A DNA stretch of 64,000 nucleotides from JALOAT01 sp041685115 (GTDB taxonomy: Bacteria > Pseudomonadota > Gammaproteobacteria > Thiohalomonadales > Thiohalomonadaceae). Positions 58,639 through 64,000 of this stretch are shown here, piece by piece; position 1 is the stretch's first letter, and each line of letters opens with the position of its first letter. The translations under genes were made by a program, and so were the position numbers. The stretch lies in the NCBI GenBank assembly GCA_041685115.1, contig JAWLGK010000001.1, positions 1 to 64,000 on the forward strand, written 5' to 3'. Under the pieces are notes generated by a model. That model worked only from the letters and a program-made list of their open reading frames with translations, had not been told where the DNA came from and searched no databases.

Positions 58639-59025
58639 ATGAGTGACACGCTGACGGACAGCGAGGCCCTGGCTGCGGCCATTATGTCGGCCGACCGACG
58701 CTACGAGTACTGCGTCGAGGAGATCGCCGTGCGCGGCGAGGTGTGGAGCCTGAAGAGCGACGCAGGCTGGGTGGTGATGACCACCCAGGAAGGCGAGGAG
58801 TGCCTGCCCGTGTGGCCGCGTCGTGAGTTCGCTGCGCAGTGGGCCGACGGGGACTGGGCCGACTGCACCCCGGAAGCGGTTCCACTGGCCGTGTGGATGG
58901 AACGCTGGACGCCGGGCCTGGAAGAGGACGGCACCCTTTTGGCCGTGTTCCCCCACAGCGACGAGGAAGGCACGGTGGTCACGCCGGGCGAATTTTTCGA
59001 TGCCCTGAACAAGGCGCTGCCGTAG
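58639..59025 (+). CDS. DUF2750 protein
   Basis: This 128-residue protein matches DUF2750 (YEYCVEEIAVRGEVWSLKSDAGWVV, LPVWPRREFAAQWADGDW). The family is conserved in proteobacteria and has no known function. It starts 52 bases after the RES gene. Confidence 0.85.
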   Translation: MSDTLTDSEALAAAIMSADRRYEYCVEEIAVRGEVWSLKSDAGWVVMTTQEGEECLPVWPRREFAAQWADGDWADCTPEAVPLAVWMERWTPGLEEDGTLLAVFPHSDEEGTVVTPGEFFDALNKALP

Positions 59026-59082
59026 CCGGGTGCTACGGCCGACGCCCGGGTTTCGCCGGGGTCCATTCCCTGCAACGCCGTG

Positions 59083-59109
59083 ACGGATTCCGGCCTGCGC
59101 CGGAGTGAC
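59083..59109. repeat. Short palindromic repeat-like sequence
   Basis: GATTCCGGCCTGCGCCGGAG resembles the widespread ATTCC(C/G)GC...GCGGGAAT-type repeat of gammaproteobacteria. Perfect inner stem is 6 bp. One copy only, so the call is weak. Confidence 0.4.
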
Positions 59110-59227
59110 GCAAAGGGCCTGTTCGAGAATGCGGTGGCGCCCATGCCGTGCGCCTTGCGCCAACACCTCCGTGGCAGGGACCTGCGGCGGTAAAATGACC
59201 GCCGGCCCCCGCCCACCTGCCCTTGCC

Positions 59228-60832
59228 ATGCTGCGACTCACTGAACTCAGGCTTCCCCTCGATCACTCCCAAGCAGCCCTCGCCGAGGCGGTGCGCGAAC
59301 GGCTTGGTCTCGCCGCCGACGTGGCGCTCGACTTCGCGGTGGTGCGCCGCGGCTACGACGCCCGCAAGCGCAGCGACATCAAGCTGGTCTACACCCTGGA
59401 CCTGTCGCTGCCCGACGAGGCCGCGCTGCTGCGCCGCTGCGCGGGCGATGCCCACCTGAAGCCCGCGCCGGACATGACCTACCGCTTCGTCACCCGCGCG
59501 CCCGCCGAACTGCGCGTGCGCCCCGTGGTGATCGGCGCCGGTCCGTGCGGCTATCTGGCGGCGCTGGTGCTGGCGCAGATGGGTTTTTGCCCGCTCATCC
59601 TGGAGCGCGGCAAGGCGGTGCGCGAGCGCACCAGGGATACCTTCGGCTTCTGGCGTCACGGTCCGCTCAATCCCGAATCGAACGTGCAGTTCGGTGAGGG
59701 CGGCGCCGGAACCTTCTCTGACGGCAAGCTCTACAGCCAGATCAAGGACCCGCAGCACCACGGTCGCAAGGTGCTGGAGGAATTCGTGAAGGCCGGCGCG
59801 CCGGAGGAGATCCTCTACGTGAGCAAGCCGCACATCGGCACCTTCCGCCTGGTGTCCATGGTGGAGAACATGCGCGCCACCATCGAGTCCCTGGGCGGCG
59901 AGGTGCGTTTCCAGAGCAAGGTGATCGACCTGGACATGGACGACGGCCAGGTGCGCGGCGTGGTGCTCGCAGGCGGCGAACGCATCGCCAGCGAGCACGT
60001 GATCCTCGCCGTGGGCCACAGTGCGCGCGACACCTTCCGCATGCTGCACGCGCGCGGCGTCCACATGGAAGCGAAACCCTTTTCCATGGGCGTGCGCATC
60101 GAACACCCGCAATCGCTCATCGACCGCGCCCGCTTCGGCCGCTTCGCCGGCCACCCGCTGCTCGGCGCCGCCGACTACAAGCTGGTGCATCACTGCAACA
60201 ACGGCCGTTCCGCCTACAGCTTCTGCATGTGCCCGGGCGGCCAGGTGGTCGCGGCGGCCTCGGAAGAAGGCGGCGTGGTCACCAACGGCATGAGCCAGTA
60301 CTCGCGCGCCGAGCGCAACGCCAACAGCGCCATCGTGGTAGGCGTCACGCCGGAGCAGGACTATCCGGGCCACCCGCTCGCGGGTATCGAGTTCCAGCGC
60401 CACTGGGAGGCGCGCGCCTTCGCGGCGGGCGGCGGCAACTACGAGGCCCCGGCGCAGCGTGTGGGCGATTTTCTCGCGGGCCGCCCCTCCACCGCCCTCG
60501 GCGAGGTGGAACCCTCCTACCAGCCCGGCGTACACATGACCGACCTCCGCCAATGCCTGCCCGCGTCCGTCGCCGAGGCCCTGCGCGAGGCCATCCCGGC
60601 CTTCAACAAACAGATCCCAGGCTTCGCCATGGACGACGCCCTGATGACCGGCGTGGAGACCCGCACCTCATCACCGGTGCGTGTCAGACGCGGCGACGAC
60701 TTCCAGAGCATCAACACCCGCGGCCTCTACCCCGCCGGCGAAGGCGCCGGCTACGCCGGCGGCATCCTCTCCGCCGCGGTGGACGGCATCAAGGCCGCCG
60801 AGGCCGTGGCGCTTAGCATCGCGGTCCAGTGA
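59228..60832 (+). CDS. FAD-dependent oxidoreductase (COG2509-like)
   Basis: This 534-residue flavoprotein has an N-terminal ~95-residue region (ALDFAVVRRGYDARKRSDIKLVYTLDL) followed by the Rossmann FAD motif VVIGAGPCGYLAALVLAQMG (about residues 100-119). GEGGAGTFSDGKLYS (~155-170) and C-terminal PAGEGAGYAGGILSAAVDG complete the signature. The family is conserved without a known substrate. ATG 59228 is used because family homology starts MLRLTELRLPL. Confidence 0.87.
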   Translation: MLRLTELRLPLDHSQAALAEAVRERLGLAADVALDFAVVRRGYDARKRSDIKLVYTLDLSLPDEAALLRRCAGDAHLKPAPDMTYRFVTRAPAELRVRPVVIGAGPCGYLAALVLAQMGFCPLILERGKAVRERTRDTFGFWRHGPLNPESNVQFGEGGAGTFSDGKLYSQIKDPQHHGRKVLEEFVKAGAPEEILYVSKPHIGTFRLVSMVENMRATIESLGGEVRFQSKVIDLDMDDGQVRGVVLAGGERIASEHVILAVGHSARDTFRMLHARGVHMEAKPFSMGVRIEHPQSLIDRARFGRFAGHPLLGAADYKLVHHCNNGRSAYSFCMCPGGQVVAAASEEGGVVTNGMSQYSRAERNANSAIVVGVTPEQDYPGHPLAGIEFQRHWEARAFAAGGGNYEAPAQRVGDFLAGRPSTALGEVEPSYQPGVHMTDLRQCLPASVAEALREAIPAFNKQIPGFAMDDALMTGVETRTSSPVRVRRGDDFQSINTRGLYPAGEGAGYAGGILSAAVDGIKAAEAVALSIAVQ

Positions 60833-60848
60833 AGGACAACGAAAAGAA

Positions 60849-61027
60849 CTCAACGCAAAGGCGCGAAGGGCGCAAAGGACGCCAAGGTATTCCCGAGGGC
60901 AGAGAGGCGACTGGCTGCACCCTCTCTTTACGCGTGTCGATGCCGGTGAACACACGCACCAACCGCTGTGGCGACTATGAACGAATCAACTTCGCGTCCT
61001 TTGCGCCCTTCGCGCCTTTGCGTTGAG
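60849..61027. repeat. Long inverted repeat 3, purine-rich (CAACGCAAAGG design)
   Basis: Arms 60849-60886 and 60989-61027 match in about 36 of 38 positions; the core is CAACGCAAAGGCGCGAAGGG. Spacer ~100 bp. The right arm is inside the first codons of the next flavoprotein gene. The plan is the same as for the elements at 46011 and 51528. Confidence 0.85.
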
Positions 61028-62272
61028 CCTGTTTCTTCCCGTGCGGAGGGTAGCGCCGACGTAGCGGTGATCGGCGGTGGGCCGGCGGGGTTGATGGCGG
61101 CGGAGGTGTTGAGCGCGGCCGGGGTGGCGGTCGATGTGTTCGATGCCATGCCGTCGGTGGGGCGGAAATTCCTGCTCGCCGGCAAGGGCGGCATGAACAT
61201 CACCCATTCGGAGCCTTTTGAAGATTTTCTCGCGCGCTACGGCGCGCGGCGTGCACGTCTCGCGCCCGTACTGCGCGCCTTCGATCCCGCCGCGCTGCGT
61301 GCCTGGGTGCACGGCCTCGGCATCGGGACCTTCGTGGGTAGCTCCGGACGGGTGTTTCCCACCGACATGAAGGCCGCGCCGCTGTTGCGTGCCTGGTTGC
61401 ACCGCCTGCGCGCCCAGGGCGTGTGTTTTCACCCGCGCCATCGCTGGTGCGGCTGGGACGGCGCGGCGTTGCGTTTCACCACGCCCGAGGGCGAGCGGCG
61501 CGTGGCGGCCCGTGCGGTGATCCTCGCGCTCGGCGGCGGCAGCTGGCCGCAGCTCGGCTCCGACGGCCGCTGGACCGCGCTGCTCACGGCGCGAGGCATC
61601 GCCGTCGCCCCCCTGCGACCGGCCAACTGCGGTTTCGACGTGACCTGGAGCGAGACCTTCGCAAGCCGCTTTGCCGGTGAGCCGGTCAAGGCGGTGGTGG
61701 CGAGCCTCGCCACGGCGGACGGCACGCTCGCGCGCCAGGGTGAATTCACCGTTACCGCCACGGGCGTGGAGGGGAGCCTGGTCTACGCCCTGTCCGCCGC
61801 CCTGCGCGATGCCATCGTGGTCCAGGGCTTTGCTCTGCTCACCCTCGACCTCGCCCCCGGCCGGAGCGTGCAGCAACTCACCGAGGCGCTGGCGCGCCCG
61901 CGTGGCCGCGATTCCATGGCCAACCACCTGCGCAAGCGTGCCGGTATCAGCGGCGTGAAGGCGGGGCTCCTGCGCGAATATCTACCCGCCGAGGCCTTCG
62001 CCGACCCCGCGCGGCTCGCCGCCGCCATCAAGGCGTTGCCCATGCCGCTGGTCGCGCCGCGGCCCATCGAGGAGGCGATCTCCAGTGCGGGTGGGGTGAA
62101 GTTCGAGGCCCTGGACGAACACCTCATGGTGCGCGCACTGCCCGGCGTGTTCTGCGCCGGCGAAATGCTCGACTGGGAGGCGCCCACCGGCGGCTATCTG
62201 CTCACCGCCTGTTTCGCCACCGGCCGCGCAGCCGGCCTCGGTGCGCTGGCCTGGTGTGCCGCACATCTGTAA
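60977..62272 (+). CDS. NAD(P)/FAD-dependent oxidoreductase (BaiN/TIGR03862-like)
   Basis: This 431-residue flavoprotein has the FAD motif VAVIGGGPAGLMAAEVLSAAG (residues ~29-49), FLLAGKGGMNITHS (the family signature) and a C-terminal AGEMLDWEAPTGGYLLTACFATGRAAGLG. Family members are uncharacterised; one is linked to bile-acid reduction. The N-terminal ~20 residues (NESTSRPLRPSRLCVEPV) are encoded by the right arm of a long inverted repeat and have no counterpart in the family, so the reported start may be an acquired one. A GTG start at 60968 is an alternative. Confidence 0.85.
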   Translation: MNESTSRPLRPSRLCVEPVSSRAEGSADVAVIGGGPAGLMAAEVLSAAGVAVDVFDAMPSVGRKFLLAGKGGMNITHSEPFEDFLARYGARRARLAPVLRAFDPAALRAWVHGLGIGTFVGSSGRVFPTDMKAAPLLRAWLHRLRAQGVCFHPRHRWCGWDGAALRFTTPEGERRVAARAVILALGGGSWPQLGSDGRWTALLTARGIAVAPLRPANCGFDVTWSETFASRFAGEPVKAVVASLATADGTLARQGEFTVTATGVEGSLVYALSAALRDAIVVQGFALLTLDLAPGRSVQQLTEALARPRGRDSMANHLRKRAGISGVKAGLLREYLPAEAFADPARLAAAIKALPMPLVAPRPIEEAISSAGGVKFEALDEHLMVRALPGVFCAGEMLDWEAPTGGYLLTACFATGRAAGLGALAWCAAHL

Positions 62273-62304
62273 CCACCGCCACAGCATGTGCCGCCATGCC
62301 TTTC

Positions 62305-62443
62305 GTGGGAGTGAGCTTCCACGTGGGACTCTCCGTCGCCGTTTCGCAAGCAGAAGCTCGCTCCCACAAGGGGGCAAGCTACACGGCCACGCTGCCGCCG
62401 CTGCATCCCTCCTGTGGGAGCGAGCTTCCGCTCGCGATTCCTC
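62305..62443. repeat. Cluster of REP elements, GTGGGAGCGAGCTT family
   Basis: Three modules: GTGGGAGTGAGCTTCC (62305-), an inverted AGAAGCTCGCTCCCAC (to 62368), and GTGGGAGCGAGCTTCCGC continuing to about 62443. This is the classic pseudomonad-type REP; the first two form an inverted pair. It lies between convergent genes. Confidence 0.8.
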
Positions 62444-62466
62444 GCCACCCCGCGCAGGCAACAGGC

Positions 62467-63339
62467 TCAGTGTGTGCCGGTGCGCAATTGCCCCGTGTTG
62501 AAATCACCGACCCGCGTGGCGCTCCAGCGCCCGAGCGGATCGGTGTCATTGCCGGCAAACACCCAGCCCTCGATGCGATCGCCGTCGATGCGCCCAGTGA
62601 GGCGCCGCATTGCACCGTTGCCGTCGTCCAGGTTCAGTGTGAGCTGGCGACCCTGCACCTCCGCGCCTTCTACCGCCGTATGCACCCCGCTCAACACCGC
62701 CATGCCGGCGACCTCCTGAAACTGCTGTTGCAGCGCCATGCTGAACTCCTCGACGCCGGCCGGCTGCTCGATGGTGGCGGTCCACTGGCCGGCGGCCTGG
62801 GCCGGGACGATCCACAGGAACACGTCCGCGCCATCTACCGTGGCCGTGGCGTCCGGTTTCCACGGGCCCATGTCAAAGGCGTGCGAGACGATGCGCGTGC
62901 CGGGCCGCAACTGGTTTAGCAGGCGCGGGCGGATCTCGTCGTTCACCGAGCTGAGCAGGTACAGGGTCACCACTGTCGCCGGTTTGATGTCGGCCTCAAA
63001 CAGATCACCCTGCACGAAGCGCACCTGCGACGCCACGCCGGCCGCGTCGGCGTGCTCGCGCGCCTCGGCGACGCGCACCGGATCGATGTCGATTCCTACG
63101 CCCTGCGCGCCGTAGCGCTCTGCGGCAGTGATCACGATGCGGCCGTCGCCGGAGCCGAGGTCGTAGACGAGATCGTGCGGCCCGACCTTGGCGAGCCGCA
63201 GCATGGCGTCGACCACGTTCTCCGGCGTCGGCACATAGGGGACGTCCAGATCGCCCGGCTGTGCCGCGGCCGGCGACGCGGACATCGCCCACACCAGCAC
63301 TGCGGGCGCCCAGGTCTTGCATAACGCATTCATGGCCAT
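62467..63339 (-). CDS. Exported protein with methyltransferase fold
   Basis: This 290-residue protein combines a signal peptide (residues 1-26, cleaved after AAA) with a class I SAM-binding fold: DLVYDLGSGDGRIVITAAERYGA (motif I, about residues 54-76), VGIDIDPVRV, VRFVQGDLFEADI and LLSSVNDEIRPRLLNQLRPGTRIV. A ~120-residue C-terminal beta-rich domain follows. SAM is not known in the periplasm, so the fold may serve another ligand or the signal may be atypical. GGGAGGTG precedes the start. Confidence 0.82.
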   Translation of the reverse strand: MAMNALCKTWAPAVLVWAMSASPAAAQPGDLDVPYVPTPENVVDAMLRLAKVGPHDLVYDLGSGDGRIVITAAERYGAQGVGIDIDPVRVAEAREHADAAGVASQVRFVQGDLFEADIKPATVVTLYLLSSVNDEIRPRLLNQLRPGTRIVSHAFDMGPWKPDATATVDGADVFLWIVPAQAAGQWTATIEQPAGVEEFSMALQQQFQEVAGMAVLSGVHTAVEGAEVQGRQLTLNLDDGNGAMRRLTGRIDGDRIEGWVFAGNDTDPLGRWSATRVGDFNTGQLRTGTH

Positions 63340-63362
63340 GCTTCACCTCCCTTCGATGAATG

Positions 63363-64000
63363 TTATGCGGCGCTTCGTGCGCGCCACAGGGCGACCGGCA
63401 ATCCCGAGGCGGCGATGAGCAACCCGAACAACGCGCCCCATCCGGAATAGGCCAGGCTCGCATACAGCATGTAGCCACAGGCCGCGGCAAACAGCAGCGG
63501 CGTGGCGGGATAACCCGGCACGCGAAACGGCCGCGCCCGCGTCGGATCGCGACGGCGCAACACCATGAGCGCCAAGGTGGTGAGCAGGAAAAACAACCAG
63601 AACACCGGTGAGACATAGCTCACCATGGCCTCGAAGCCCGAGCGGCTCGCTGCGCCGGCGATGACGAGCAGCAAGGCGACCGTGCCCTGCAGCAGCAGCG
63701 CGCGGGTGGGCGCACGGGTGCGCGCGGACCAATGGCCGAGGAACGCAAAGGGCGGGAAATCGCGCGCCAGGGCATAGTTGGTGCGCGCCCCCGTGAAGAT
63801 GGTGACGTTGATGGAGGACAGCACGGCGACGACGATGAGCAGACTGATGAGCCGGGCGCCATCCTGCCCGAGGCTGCGGCGCACGAGTTCCGCGGTGACC
63901 GCCTCCGAGTGCGCCATGGGCATCACGCCGAGCACCTTGAGATAGGCCAGGTTGATGAGCAGATACATCACCGTGACGAGTGCCAGCGAGACCAGCAATA
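63363..64000 (-). CDS. APC-family amino acid/polyamine permease, 3' part
   Basis: Only the C-terminal ~211 residues are in the window; the 5' end lies beyond base 64000. It has six or seven membrane helices. The stretch VVAVLSSINVTIFTGARTNYALARDFPPFAFLG is typical of APC transporter core helices, and VLRRRDPTRARPFRVPGYPATPLLF is the conserved loop of the LAT/YfnA-like branch. Substrate is unknown. It lies 23 bases upstream of the exported methyltransferase-fold protein on the same strand. Confidence 0.85.
   Translation of the reverse strand, partial: LLVSLALVTVMYLLINLAYLKVLGVMPMAHSEAVTAELVRRSLGQDGARLISLLIVVAVLSSINVTIFTGARTNYALARDFPPFAFLGHWSARTRAPTRALLLQGTVALLLVIAGAASRSGFEAMVSYVSPVFWLFFLLTTLALMVLRRRDPTRARPFRVPGYPATPLLFAAACGYMLYASLAYSGWGALFGLLIAASGLPVALWRARSAA

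Overview
The window is high-GC chromosomal DNA of a gammaproteobacterium, most like the Ectothiorhodospiraceae/Chromatiales by overall gene content. The lineage is inferred from family repertoire and the priA-argS-SPOR order; no rRNA or marker tree was available. It carries about 67 protein genes, mostly housekeeping, and no tRNA, rRNA, CRISPR array or intact transposase that I could recognise. The last gene (an APC permease) runs off the right edge.

Layout. 0-5.4 kb: fetAB-type exporter, a DUF4124 protein, an unknown lipoprotein, and a periplasmic thioredoxin-like/beta-propeller pair. 5.4-7.8 kb: a short histidine kinase with a receiver-TPR protein. 8-12.7 kb: MFS transporter, then divergent speE and speA (polyamines). 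12.9-20.4 kb: two paralogous outer-membrane barrels, SPOR protein, argS, a RES/Xre toxin-antitoxin pair, and priA. 20.4-21.2 kb: non-coding DNA holding two diverged 370-bp direct repeats, each with a cluster of DnaA boxes beside an AT-rich tract. 21.2-24.6 kb: PNPOx-like protein, ECF sigma factor with an anti-sigma/DsrE fusion, Nudix hydrolase. 24.7-30.6 kb: PolX, an HPF/cold-shock fusion, DUF1992, RatA-like, entericidin, CPBP protease, DUF502. 30.7-31.0 kb: a MITE-like element. 31.2-40.8 kb: PAS histidine kinase, HDOD protein, an OsmC/DUF2267 fusion, small conserved genes, type II NADH dehydrogenase, CBS protein. 41-47.4 kb: glycogen phosphorylase, TerB-like protein, fructosamine kinase, lipid A acyltransferase, ttcA, rhodanese. 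47.6-52.3 kb: metH and a methyltransferase. 52.4-54.2 kb: two divergent EF-hand proteins. 54.3-64 kb: MazG-like hydrolase, DUF2058, YcaO, a second RES protein, DUF2750, two flavoproteins, an exported methyltransferase-fold protein and the permease.

The non-coding DNA is unusually rich in structured repeats: mosaic inverted REP pairs (REPIN/BIME-like) of at least four sequence families, mostly between convergent genes; three long inverted repeats of one purine-rich design that touch or enter coding sequence; and one element with 30-bp terminal inverted repeats. The most interesting candidates are the duplicated DnaA-box region next to priA, the RES/Xre module inserted in the conserved priA-argS interval with a clear palindromic operator, and the in-frame fusions (OsmC-DUF2267 with a relict ribosome-binding site; anti-sigma-DsrE). 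I did not find a clear, wholly new multi-gene system.
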